A DNA stretch of 64,000 nucleotides, taken from assembly GCA_012845835.1 (NCBI GenBank), contig JABAKD010000001.1, positions 4,098,976 through 4,162,975 of the forward strand, read 5' to 3'. Positions 11,518 to 22,097 of this stretch are shown piece by piece; the first letter of the stretch is position 1, and each line of letters opens with the position of its first letter. The notes below the pieces were generated by a model, which ran no database searches, was not told where the DNA came from, and saw only the letters and a list, made by a program, of their open reading frames with translations. The translations under genes were made by a program, and so were the position numbers. The DNA is from Undaria pinnatifida. Taxonomy: Eukaryota; Sar; Phaeophyceae; Laminariales; Alariaceae.

Positions 11518-13987
11518 GCCCGTAGTGTCTTAGGTGGAGTGAGGAGCGGTAGTAAACATGAAGTGCGCTTCTCGATAACCTGTTCCTGACCGTCGGTATA
11601 CTGAACAATCTTCGGGCCGCGTCTTCTCTGTGTCAGGTGTGTGCGGAATTTTATTTGTCGTTTTCAAGCAAGCGGTTGCGTTGACATATACTACCTGGCT
11701 TGATGTGAAGGAAAGGAACATCACTCAGCGACCATCTACTACACGCTAGGGCGTGTTTTCATGAGCACTACTAACAAGAGCACCAGACATGGACGCGACA
11801 TCTACAGGACCACAACATCTTCGACGACAGTGGGGAGAAAACAGGGCGTGTAATCGTACACTAGATAATATCAATGTGAAAAAGAAGTACAGGCAGCTAT
11901 GTTAACACTGCGGTAGACCACACTACCGACCTATAACGCAAGGTATTTAATGCCTCCGGCCGTTTGCATGATCGCCTGACAACCTTTACCAAACGCAGTA
12001 GCACCTGCCTAACAAAGTAAAGTGACCCTCGCGTTCAATAGTGGTGACATCGCATGCCCACGTCACCTCGCTTGGTGTATTTGTAAGAAGTATCTGTCTT
12101 AAGAGTTGGCGACCTCAGAGCCCCACATCGGCACGGCGAAAATCATAGGCGTAAAAACGTATATGTGAGACAATAATAATGTGAAAAGGAGGTACAGACA
12201 GATATGTTAAAATTGCGGTAAACCGCACTACCAACTTATTACGTAAGGTATTCCGCACATACCGTCCGCATGATCGCCTCCCAAACTATGCCAAGCGAAG
12301 AATGACTAGCGAAGTAACGTAATTGAGCGCGTGTACCCTAAGCGTTCCTTTCAAAACAACAACGATTCGCATTTCTCCCTTTCGTTCTCAATGGCGGTGA
12401 CATTGCATGACCACATCACCTTGCCTGTTGTATTTGACTATGTATTTCTTTCTAATAATTAGCGATGTCAGAAAATAATGATATCTACATGATTGTACCT
12501 ATCGATTGAAATATTCTATCTTTCGATTCATGTACAACAGCAAATTATGAAGCTTTTGACACGTTGTTTACTACACCTAAGCACTCGGTTTCATACTACA
12601 TATAACATCAAACCTTCTAGAATAGTAAACATTACCAGGCGGGTGATATAAAGAGGTGTCTTCTTGCTGCAACCTTCTCATTCGTCCCCTTTAAGGGTTT
12701 ATAGTTTCCGCTTACATATTGGAATGCTCGACCCCTCCCCTCCCCCCCCCGATCCCTCTGGTTCAAACGCCCCACCTGAAATCAAAATCTACCAGAGTAG
12801 TAAACACCACCAGCCAGCTGATATCCCCTCATTATGCATCTAGCCATCCATGCCGTAGCTCCAACTCATCCCCGCCCTCCGCCCCCCCCACCCCTTTTGT
12901 TCTTCAGCCCAGTTCGTTCAAACGCCCCACTTGCAATCGAAATCGGCCAGAGTAATAAACACTTCTAAGCAATTGGTATCACGTCAATATATTTCTGGCC
13001 ATCCATGACGTAGCTTTCATTCATCCCCCCTTCCCCCATCCCCACCACCAACACCCCTTCCTTTCTCACACCCCGCACGATCGCCTATACCCAGGGCACC
13101 GCGCGTATAGCAAGTCCCTACGAGATATATGATTGTTACGCGCGATCAGAGGATCACACAAAATGTTGCGAAGATCAGTGTCGACCAAATGCTTGATCTC
13201 ATAGCTGGAGTGTATATTAATATTTTATGTGACCTAAACCGCTTAAAAACCCTCCCTCCCCCCTCCCGCCTTTTTTTCTATTATTTTCTCCTCGCTTTCT
13301 CTTGCTTAAACGCCCCACCTAATATCTAAATCCACCAGAGCAAAAAAACACTTCCACGCCCTGGATATCGCCTCGTTATCGTTTTAGAACCGTCCATGCC
13401 GCTGCTGCAATTCCTACCCACCCCCGTCCCCAACGCCCCCTCCTTCCCCACCACCTGCACCACCGCCTAGACCCAGCACAACGCGTGTAGCAAACCCCTA
13501 CATCTATGCGACCTAAGGCCCTCCCTCCCCCGCCCCCCCCCGGCACTTTTCCCCCCCCCTTCCCCCACGAGAAGGATTTATATTTTCCACGCACAAATTG
13601 ACCTGCGCCACCTGTCCCCTTCCCCCCCCCCTGCCCCCCTCCCGCCCCCCTCTTGATCAAAATCAGGCCCCATGTCCTTAAACACATCATCCTCCCCTCA
13701 CCGGTTCTTTGACTTACAGTATTCACTTGATAAACTGATGCATTTCCTTCCACAGCTGTCAGATTTTATCCCCCTCAGAAACGGGTTTTATAGTTTCCGC
13801 GCACAGACTGCCTAACATCACCCTGTTGACCCTGATAGCTACACTGTAGTTGCAAGGAGAGTCGCCGACCTATATCCTTAATGAGGACACACAACCCGTA
13901 ATACGCGCGATCGGAGTATCACACACAGCTTGCAAAGATGAGTTTCGACAAAATCTTCGATGTCACAGCTGGAGTGTATTTTGATTT
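11518..13987 (+). repeat. Poly-C repeat element copy E3, left arm of a palindrome
   Basis: Begins at GCCCGTAGTGTCTTAGG like the copy at 1239 and ends at CAGCTGGAGTGTATTTT (about 13969-13985). Long, close similarity to 1239-4633 and 17402-20605. It lies inside the tandem array of the decayed YR element, so it is a later insertion. No protein-coding content is recognised; Pro-rich ORFs derive from C-runs. Confidence 0.8.
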
Positions 13988-13995
13988 TTTTAACA

Positions 13996-14995
13996 ATAAA
14001 AATACACTCCAGCTGTGAGATCGAATATTTTGTCGAAACTCATCTATGCAAGCTGTGTGTGATACTCCGGTCGCGCGTATTACGGGTTGTGTGTCCTCAT
14101 TAAGGACATCGGTCGGCGACTCCCCTTGCAACTACAGTGTAGCTATCAGGGTCAACAGGGTGATGTTAGGCAGTCTGTGCGCGGAAACTATAAAACCCTT
14201 TTTATGAGGGGGAGAAAATCTGACAGCTGCGGAAGGAAATGCATCAGTTTATCAATTGAATGCTGTAAGTCGAATAACCGGTGAGGGAAAGGCGGAGGTT
14301 TTACGGACGTGGGTGCCTGATTTTGATCAAAAGGGGGGCGGGAGGGGGGCAGGGGGGGGACAGGTGGGGCAGCTCAATTTGTTCGTGGAAACTATAAATC
14401 CTTCTTGTGGGGGTGGGGGGGGAAATTTGTGTGTGGGGGGGGGAGGGGGGGGGGGAGAGCTTTAGGTCGCATAGATGTAGGGGTTTGCTATACGCGTGGT
14501 GCCAGGTCTAGGCGATGGTGCGGGTGGTGGGGAAGGAGGGGGCGGGGGGGGCGGGGGGGGGATGGGAATTGCAGCAGCGGCATGGACGACTCTAAAACGA
14601 TAATGAGGTGATATCCAGTGCGTGGAAGTGGTTATTACTCTGGCGGAATTCGGTATTAGAGGAGGCGTTTGAGCAAGAGAGGGCGAGGAAAAAGTATAAG
14701 GGCGGGGGAGGGGGAGGGCGAGGGTTTTCCAGAGGTTTAGGTCACATGTAATATTAAAATACACTCCAGCTATGAGATCAAGGATTTGGTCGAAACTCGT
14801 CTTGGCAAGATTGTGTGTGATGCTTCGATCGCGCGTATTGATCATATATGTAAGGGCCTGGTATACGCACGGTGCTGGGTCTAGGCGATCGTGCGGGGTG
14901 TGGGGAGGGAGGGGGCGTTCGAGGGGGGAGCGGGGGATGAATAAACGCTACGTCATGGATGGCTAGAAAAATGATGACGTAATATCAATTGCGTA
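13996..14995 (-). repeat. Inverted partial copy, right arm of the palindrome
   Basis: Nearly the reverse complement of about 13000-13985, starting with AAAATACACTCCAGCTGTGA. The arms meet around 13988 with a ~10-15 bp AT-rich centre. Arm differences (for example G-run lengths and the 14290-14340 segment) show that the arms have drifted or came from different copies. It ends near CAATTGCGTAGATGTG at about 14998. Confidence 0.85.
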
Positions 14996-14999
14996 GATG

Positions 15000-15210
15000 T
15001 GTTATATATGTAATACAGCAACTACAGTTGAGGTACCACATGAGCATGAACGCATGAACAGGGCCCGTGGTCGTCAGTGAACCATACGACTAGAAAATGT
15101 ATCATATGTGAACAGAATCTGTATTTGGAACATGCACAAATACTAAATACAGCTGCTGCTGCAGTATCACCCGAGAGCGAGTAAACTACCATCCATACAC
15201 GATCAAAGTT
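15000..15210 (-). repeat. Displaced unit of the 10840-11517 tandem repeat
   Basis: Contains GAACGCATGAACAGGGCCCG, ACCATACGACTAGAAAATG and GTGAACAGAATCTG, all matching units at 10940-11500. It continues the array on the far side of the nested repeat, which fixes the insertion boundaries. Confidence 0.7.
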
Positions 15211-15749
15211 GAACTTCACGTTGGGGAACACAGCTCCCCGCGCGGATCACGTGCTGGCTGAACGCAGAGGCTTTTTTGTGTGTAGGTGTGTAGTGGTAGA
15301 TACGGCAGAGAGGAGAACGTGGTCGGGCCACCCAACTACGTACGGCATAGAACATAAAAACGCAAGTAGACACGCAAATGCGCCCACACACAATAACACC
15401 GACTATGCGTGTGAGACACATACCCACGCACGAGACAGAAACGTGGACGGCCCACCCCACGAAACTACTAGGAGAAACCAAGAGAGGAAAGCAAACGAGT
15501 GTGCATGATGTCACGCCTCGCAAGGTGCTGATTTGAGCATATACGAGCCAAACTTGACAGCATTTATTTGAGCAATTTTGTATTCCGAGAAGAAATATAT
15601 ACACATGTGTGAACCGAAAAACTGGTCGTGGAAAAAAAAACATTAATAGTAAGTTGGCCGTCCGAACTGGTTGGTGAGGATCAAGCATGCGACTCCCCTT
15701 ATCCGTGTGAGTGACGTAAGTTGGCTTTGCCTTCTTCGCGGCCGAACCA

Positions 15750-16440
15750 GCAGACACGCCGAGATTGCTGCTACCACCCTCGCCCCCTGTGCGCTCCGCT
15801 ATTCCATCCAACTCCCTGATCCAACTCCCTGATGAGGCTCTGCGAGATTGCTGCTACCACCCTCGCCCCCTGTGCGCTCCACCATTCCGTCCAACTCCCT
15901 GATCCAACTCCCTGATGAGGCTCTGCGTGTTCTCCTGAGTGTGCTTGGGGACGGTCGACCCCGCTGGCGAGGCGCTCACGACGCTCTAGACGTCGTCGTC
16001 ACGCTCCCGGTGGCCCTCCGCTGCCACCGCCACACTGAAGGGGGAGAAAAAGATGCTCGGAAAAATCAGGTAACCCTCCGCGACCTTCATTTTTCCCCGG
16101 CCGGAGCAGCGCCAGAGGTACTCTGCTACTTGTGCGCACATGTCCCGCTTAGCGCGCTCCTATATTTTTGTCGGAGGTCCCCCTGCGCCAAACGCTGCGG
16201 CAGTAATCTGAAAAAATCCGGTGGGTTGTCCGCATCGCCCGCCGTCACTAGCATGCCGAGGGTGGTCTGTAGGTTCGATGCGGAGAGCGACGAGGCCGCT
16301 CGAATGGATCCGTCCAGCGAAATGCCCAACTTCTGTGGCACCCAGCGGCCGGTGCCCTGCCTGTCGTTGACTACGACTGCCTCCTCTACCACGCTAAAGT
16401 TGTCGGGAACGACCGCCGTCGAGGCGTCGATGTTTTTTTA
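15750..16440 (-). pseudogene. Possible first ORF of the decayed YR element
   Basis: Minus-strand frames at 16470-16126 and 15811-15720 together occupy the position of the intact element's first ORF. Residues such as SNLQTTLGMLVTAGDADNPP resemble, weakly, LNQVLITCAAATEAGSADVRP of the intact copy. The downstream part (GGEGGSSNLGVSAGSAAKKAK) is basic, Ser/Gly-rich and disordered. The frame is interrupted by a stop near 16126 and by an 83 bp tandem duplication. The assignment rests on order and spacing more than on sequence. Confidence 0.35.
15761..15926. repeat. 83 bp tandem duplication
   Basis: GAGATTGCTGCTACCACCCT begins at 15761 and again at 15844. Each unit ends with a doubled TCCAACTCCCTGA and ATGAGGCTCTGCG. 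The unit is not a multiple of three, so it shifts any frame across it. Confidence 0.9.
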
Positions 16441-16934
16441 TACCCCACTTGGAGACCACAAGCAAGGAAAATGATCAAAGGGAACAAGGAAAAGGGAAAA
16501 AGGAAAAACACCCCTACGACGGAGACGCGACGAAAGGGGAGGCTCCTACGGCAACCGCGCCTAAGCCCCGAAGCAAGGCGAACGGGGTGGCGCGCGAGCT
16601 GCCGATTAAGAGTCGCAACAGATCAATTTTCAATGTGCGTTTTCCTCTCGAAAAAGGTTGCAAAACTGAAACGTGAGGGTGTGTCCTGGCTCTCCAAAAT
16701 ATTGGTTTTTTATTGCATGACAGACCTGGGATATATTTTATCTTTTTACACATCTGGATTCAATAATACGCTGATTTCTGGCCTCGATTATTTCTGAACC
16801 CTGAAATAACCATGATTTCTGATCCCATACGAAGTGAATGGTTTTGGTTTTTATCGTCGGAGATCCCTGTTAAAGAGAGAAGTAATAGTTGAAAATATTT
16901 CCCATAACAATTGGTATATATATATACCTGGTAT
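16441..16934. other. Unassigned stretch with a small dispersed repeat
   Basis: No gene seen. Bases 16840-16925 (GGAGATCCCTGTTAAAGAGA, then AAATATTTCCCATAA) recur at about 25286-25370, so this is a dispersed repeat fragment of unknown type. Confidence 0.5.
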
Positions 16935-17401
16935 ATAATTTTTTTTCCCCCAAAACCGTCATATTTATCCCCTTGAAGGATTTATAGTTTCCACGCACAA
17001 ATTGAGCTGCCCCGCCGCCCCCCCCTCCCCCCGCCTCCAACCCCGCTCCGTTTTGATCAAAAACAGGCCCCCACGTCCTTCAAAACTCCGCCTTCCCCTC
17101 ACCTGTTATTCGACTTACAGCGTTCACTTGATAAACTGATGCATTTCCTTCCACAGCTGCTGTCAGATTTTGTCCCGCTCAGAAACGGAATTTATAGTTT
17201 CCGCGCACAGACTGACTAACATCCCCCTGTCGACCCTGATAGCTACACTGTAGTTGCAAAGGGAGTCGCCGACCTTTATCCTCAATGAGGACACACAACC
17301 CGTAATGCGCGCGATCGAAGTATCACACATACATACCTGGTAGCTTGTAAAGATGAGATTCGACAAATAGTCGATCTCACAGCTGGAGTGTATTTTCATT
17401 T
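16935..17401 (+). repeat. Truncated poly-C repeat copy (E4)
   Basis: Starts within the family at CCAAAACCGTCATATTTATC and runs to the shared terminus CAGCTGGAGTGTATTTTC at about 17380-17397. It is followed directly by another copy at 17402. A 12 bp insertion containing TACCTGGTA lies at about 17330-17341 relative to all other copies. Confidence 0.8.
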
Positions 17402-20400
17402 TATATCGTTTTCAAGCAAGCGGGTGCGTTGACATATACTACCTGGCTTGGTGTAAAGGAAAGGAACACCACCCAGCGATCATCTACTACGCGCTAGGCC
17501 ATGTGTTCATGAGCACCACCAACAAGAGTACCAGACATAGACGCGACACATACAGGACCACAACATCTTCGATGACAGTGGGGAGAAAACAGGGCGTATA
17601 ATCGTACACTAGATAATATCAATGTGAAAAAGAAGTACAGGCAGCTATGTTAACACTGCGGTAGACTACACTACCAACCTATTACGCAGGGTATTTCGTG
17701 CCTCCGGGCGGGTTCCGAGCTAAAGCCGGATATTTTTCACGAGATTTTCGGAACGCGGCAACCACGAGGATTTGAGCTCTGAAAAATCGCACAAACTTCC
17801 GCTAGGTTATGGGGATTACGAAAATATACTTCTTTTTTCATTTGGCCGTCGTGATGGTAAGTTACTCGCGAATAATTGGCTAAAATTGAGGTAAAATAGC
17901 ATCCGCGGGCCCCCCAAGAAAATTTCAAATGCCTCCGAATCTTATAAAATTTTCAGGTTGTGGTAATTTTGGGGTGTAGATCACGAATCCGTCGTTAGAT
18001 TTTTGATCGGGATCGATTTGACCTTGACACAGCTGCGCACAGATACGTGCAAAAAGAGGGCATAACCTGGGATTTACTACTGTACTACTAGGGATTAGAC
18101 TGAAAAACTCCCACCCGTGGAAAACGATCCACACGTTGATTAGAGCTCTGTAAAACTTCGATTTGAGGTGATTATAGGGTGGGGAACACGAAGATATCAG
18201 TGGATTGTCCTGGTTATGCTTTTGGGATCGACTTACGGCTGCCCAAAAGCTGACCTTAGTTGAGCAATTTCAAATTTCATGGGATTTTTTATTCTCGGTT
18301 CCGGGCTCGAGTTTTTGTCTGAACAACTTTCTGAGTGGCTCTACCCCCCCTAATTCGACTAAGCGGAAGCGATTGCCGCCATGTCCGAGAAAAAAAAAGT
18401 TCGGCAATGCGGAGAAAAAAAAAGTTTGACCCGAAGGGGAACTTTTTTTTTTTGGGACATTTTTTTAGACGCCGTTTTTGGCCGTTTGAAAGCGAACCAC
18501 GAAGTCAATATTTTTTTTTTTCTTGATTCCAAGCCCGGAAGAGCAATCCGGCTTTAGCTCGGAACCCGCCTCCGGCTGTTTACATGATCTCCTGACAACC
18601 TCTACCAAACGAAATGGCACATGCCTAACAAAGTAAAGTCGCCCTCGCGTTCAATAGTGGTGACATCGCATGCCCACGTCACCTCGCTTGGTGTATTTGT
18701 AAGATGTATCTCTGTCTTAAGAGTTGGCGACCTCAGAGCCCCACATCGGCACGGCGAAAATCACAGGCGTAAAAACGTATATGTGAGACAATAATAATGT
18801 GAAAAGGAAGTACAGACAGATATGTTAAAATTGCGGTAAACCGCACTACCAACTTATTACATAAGGTATTCCGTACATACCGTCTGCATGATCGCCTCCC
18901 GAACTATGCCAAGCGAATTATGACTAACGACGTAACGTAATTGAGCGCGTGTACACTCAGCGTCCCTTTTATAACAACAACGATTCGCATTCCTCCCTTT
19001 CGTTCTCAATGGCGGTGACATTGCATGACCACATCACCTTGCCTGTTGTATTTGCCTGTTGTATTTGGCAATATGTATCTCTTTCTAATAATTAGCGATG
19101 TCAGAAAATAATGATATCTACATGATTGTACCTACCTATCGATTGAAATATTCTATCTTTCGATCCATGTACAATAGCAAATTATTAATCTTTTAACACG
19201 TTGTTTACTATACCTAAGCACTCGGTTGCATACTACATATAACATCAAACCTTCTAGAATATTAAACATTACCAGGTGGGTGATATAAAGAGGTGTCTTA
19301 TTGCTGCAACCGTCGCATTCGTCCCCTTTAAGGGTTTATAGTTTCCGCGCACATATTGGAATGCTCGCCTTCCCCCCTCCCCCCCCCTCTTGTTCAAACG
19401 CCATACCTGAAATAAAAATATTCCAGAGTAGTAAACACCACCAGCCAGCTAATATCACCTCATTATCCATCTAGACATCCATGCCGTAGCTCCAACTCAT
19501 CTCCGCCCTCCGCCCCCCCCACCACTTTTGTTCCCCGCGCAGTTCGTTTAAACGCCCCACTTACAATCGAAATCGGCCAGAGTAATAAACACTTTTTAAA
19601 AATTGATATCACGTCATTCTCTTTTTAGCCATCCATGACGCAGCTTTCGTTCATCCTCCCTACCCCCCTCCAACGCCCCCTCCTTCCCCACACCCCGCAC
19701 GATCGCCTCGACCCAGCACCGCGCGTATAGCAAGCCCCTCTTTATATGATTAATACGCGCGATCGAAGCATCACACACAATGTTGCGAAGATCAGTGTCG
19801 ACCAAATCTTTGATCTCATAGCTGGAGTGTATTTTAATATTTTATGTGACCTAAACATCTTGAAAACCCCTCCCCCCCCCCCACCCCCCCCCCCCTTTTT
19901 TTTTTTCCTCGCTTTCTCTTGCTTAAACGCCCCACCTAATATCGAAATCCGCAAGAGTAGTAAACACTTCCACGTTCTGGATATCGCCTCGTTATCGTTT
20001 TAGAGCCGTCTATGCCACTGCTGCAATTCCCACCCACCCCCGACCCCAACGCCCCATCCTTCCCCACCACCCGCACCATCGCCTAGACCTGGCACCACGC
20101 GTGTAGCAAACCCCTACATCTATGCGACCTAAGGCCCTCCCCCCCCGCCCCCCGCCCCCCCTCCGCACATTCCCTCCCCCCTCCCCCACAAGAAGAATGT
20201 ATAGTTTCCACGCACTAATTGACCTGCCCCGCCCGTCCCCTCTCCCCCCTCCCACTCACCCTCCCGCCCCCCTTTTGATCAAAATCAGGCCCCCACGTCC
20301 GTAAAAACTCCGCCTTCCCCTCACCGGTTATTTGACTTACAGTATCCAATTGATAAACTGATGCATTTCCTTCCACAGCTGTCAGATTTTGTCCCCCTCA

Positions 20401-20605
20401 GAAACAGGTTTTTTTATAGTTTCCGCGCACAGATTGCCTAATATCACCCTGTCGACCCTGATAGCTACACTGTAGTTGCAAGGAGAGTCGCCGGCCTATA
20501 TCCTTAATGAGGACACACAACCCGTAATACGCGCGATCGGAGTATCACACACAGCTTGCAAAGATGAGTTTCGACAAAATATTCGATCTCACAGCTGGAG
20601 TGTTT
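17402..20605 (+). repeat. Poly-C repeat element copy E5, 5' truncated
   Basis: Matches 11660-13987 from CGTTTTCAAGCAAGCGGGTG through to CAGCTGGAGTGTTTTTTA at 20590-20605. Its first ~140 bases, relative to the copy at 11518, are missing. It is interrupted by the 864 bp TIR element at 17707-18570. Like the others it contains C-runs and no recognisable gene. Confidence 0.82.
17707..18570. mobile_element. 864 bp non-autonomous DNA transposon with 25 bp perfect TIRs
   Basis: The left end GGCGGGTTCCGAGCTAAAGC (extending to CCGGAT) at 17707-17731 is the exact reverse complement of the right end at 18546-18570. The other copies of the host repeat (for example around 11955) lack this block, so it is a clean insertion. 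TCCG flanks both sides (17703-17706 and 18571-18574), a candidate 4 bp target-site duplication. Internal similarity is also seen: GAGCTCTG ... AAAA near 17772 and near 18143, and a TTATGGGG/TTATAGGG pair. No ORF encodes a transposase. The superfamily is not identified. Confidence 0.92.
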
Positions 20606-21140
20606 TTTAATATTTACAAGGGCTTCGCTCGCGGGCGGCTGGGCGCCGCCCGCTACGCTTGCGGCAGGAGGAATGGACATTCAGTAGGAAGGCGGAAAAG
20701 AAGCACAAATGGCGCAACTGGCGACTTGAAAATGCCAAGAGGTCCATATATAGTACAACGGTACAGGATAGAGACGATTATGATTGTGAGTGTGTTATTA
20801 TCATCCATTCGCCCAGTCCATGATGGGCACGTCGGAGGACTTGCTTGGCATATCCTTCCACCTCTCAGGTAGCACCTGTACACGTAATAATAGCTCTCTC
20901 TAAGTCGATCATCAATAATAAATTATCGCAGTGCATAAACACCAGGCACGCGCTTGTCAAGGATAGAGACAGGAAAACTACAACTTAAGATGTAAAGGAG
21001 CGCAGTGCCAAAAAAAACATGCTGGAAGCAGGAACTTGAACGCACACACCGCAAACATGTGAAGTACATTTGTATTCCTGAAAGACGAAGCGCACCCATT
21101 CAGGCATAGTTCTCAAAAAACGATGCTGGTATAATAAACC
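20606..21140. other. Unassigned intergenic sequence
   Basis: No gene, RNA or repeat match recognised. A GC-rich inverted patch GGGCGGCTGGGCGCCGCCC lies near 20634. Confidence 0.3.
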
Positions 21141-21176
21141 ACAACTTAACGTTCTATAAAGAACGTGCTGTCAACA

Positions 21177-21340
21177 TTGCTTCCGAAGGAGCATGCAGGC
21201 TTGCTTGGACTCTTCCTCCTCAGCGGAGGTACCCAGCACCTTGCACTCTTGTTTTTTGTCGATGATCTTGTGGATCTGTCCACAAACGTTGAAGCATGGC
21301 GGGAGGACGTCGATAAGTATGCGTAAAAACGTATTGGTAC
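21177..21340 (-). CDS. Candidate last exon of an unidentified minus-strand gene
   Basis: The minus-strand frame reads LIDVLPPCFNVCGQIHKI, then Cys- and Glu-rich sequence (KVLGTSAEEEESKQACMLL), and ends in a stop at about 21177. Cysteines recur (PPCFNVC, QEC, QAC). A consensus-like branch site TACTAAC is present on the minus strand near 21395, upstream of possible acceptors. The start of the exon is not resolved. It is assigned to the same gene as the exon at 21712-21879 only because of strand and proximity. Confidence 0.3.
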
Positions 21341-21544
21341 TTCTCTCCAGCAGACGTCGTAACCATCCAAATTATTGGAGCTCCTTTCGTTGTTAGTAAT
21401 TGTTGTGGTATTGTTGTACTTGCTCTTGGTACTCGGAAAAAGAGCCGCACTTCATAGACTATATCCGCACGCCATCCCCTAGTCTTGAGCAAGAGACATG
21501 GATGTCTCGACTCGTGACACACAGGACACACACATACTGTTCGC

Positions 21545-21697
21545 ACCTGGTGACGCTGCCGCTGCTCTTGCTGTCAAAATGAAACTCGGGGACGGCGGGT
21601 TTATCCTGCCAGGCAGGAAGTTCTTCCTCTTCCTCTCCCTTGGCCTCATGGACGGTTTTGTTACTGTCTTCTTTGTTGTCGCCTTTGGCCATAGATA
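21545..21697 (-). CDS. Candidate acidic exon, minus strand
   Basis: The minus-strand frame reads GDNKEDSNKTVHEAKGEEEE, then LPAWQDKPAVPEFHFDSKSS and SVTR, ending at a possible donor (CGAACAGTATG context). It is strongly acidic and Lys-rich, without a known domain. Its phase does not join simply to the exon at 21712-21879, because only ~14-45 bases separate them. It may be an alternative exon, or the model may be wrong. Confidence 0.22.
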
Positions 21698-21711
21698 AGA
21701 GTAGAACGTAC

Positions 21712-21879
21712 CTCGATGTCGAACGCCCTCGTGGCACCGTGGGAATGGAATGCGGGATGTATATCGAGCAAGTGGTCGCCTGCCTTCTTCAGGAGGTCAC
21801 CGACCTTGATGTCGACGGTGCACTTCGTGTTTATGTCCTCGCCGACTTGGCGGCCCTCGGCGGCTGCTTCGCAGGGCTT
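21712..21879 (-). CDS. Internal exon of an unidentified gene
   Basis: 168 bp, 56 codons, phase 0 at both ends on the minus strand. A good acceptor precedes it (GTTGTTGTCGTTTGCAG, read on the minus strand) and a near-perfect donor follows (GAG then GTACGT). The peptide begins KPCEAAAEGRQVGEDINTKC, continues VDIKVGDLLKKAGDHLLDIH, and ends RAFDIE. It has a balanced composition and two cysteines and looks like genuine protein. I do not recognise the family. The next upstream coding candidates are at 24515-24911 on the same strand, across the tandem duplication. Confidence 0.45.
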
Positions 21880-22097
21880 CTGCAAACGACAACAACGGAT
21901 GGGAATACCTTGCGTTCAGTGAATGTTCAAAATAGTAAGGCCACGTAGCTGTCGTCGATTTCCAAAGTTTGAAAGGAAGTCGTACACTTTAACACTGTTG
22001 TAATGAAAGCGGTCGTTTATGGGCAAAGCCCTGCCTGGTACCACAACGTTGCTAACACCTATGAAACCACCACTGGGACAGGAACGAACGGGATTCA

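Larger units (their letters stand above)
4634..16440 (-). mobile_element. Decayed YR retrotransposon (Ngaro/DIRS-like), interrupted
   Basis: Remnants of all the genes of the intact element at 32745-43854 appear here on the minus strand in the same order: a possible first ORF (15750-16440), a Gag tail (9801-10229), RT (7190-8990), RNase H plus C-terminal domain (6004-6960) and tyrosine recombinase (4634-5875). If the 3.5 kb nested repeat (11518-14995) is removed, the spacing from first ORF to Gag (about 2.7 kb) matches the intact copy (about 3.1 kb). The low-coordinate end is cut off by a poly-C repeat at 4633, so the 3' split repeats are missing. The 5' boundary near 16440 is uncertain. Protein similarity to the intact copy is clear but distant, so this is a different subfamily and not a recent daughter. 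Confidence 0.8.
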
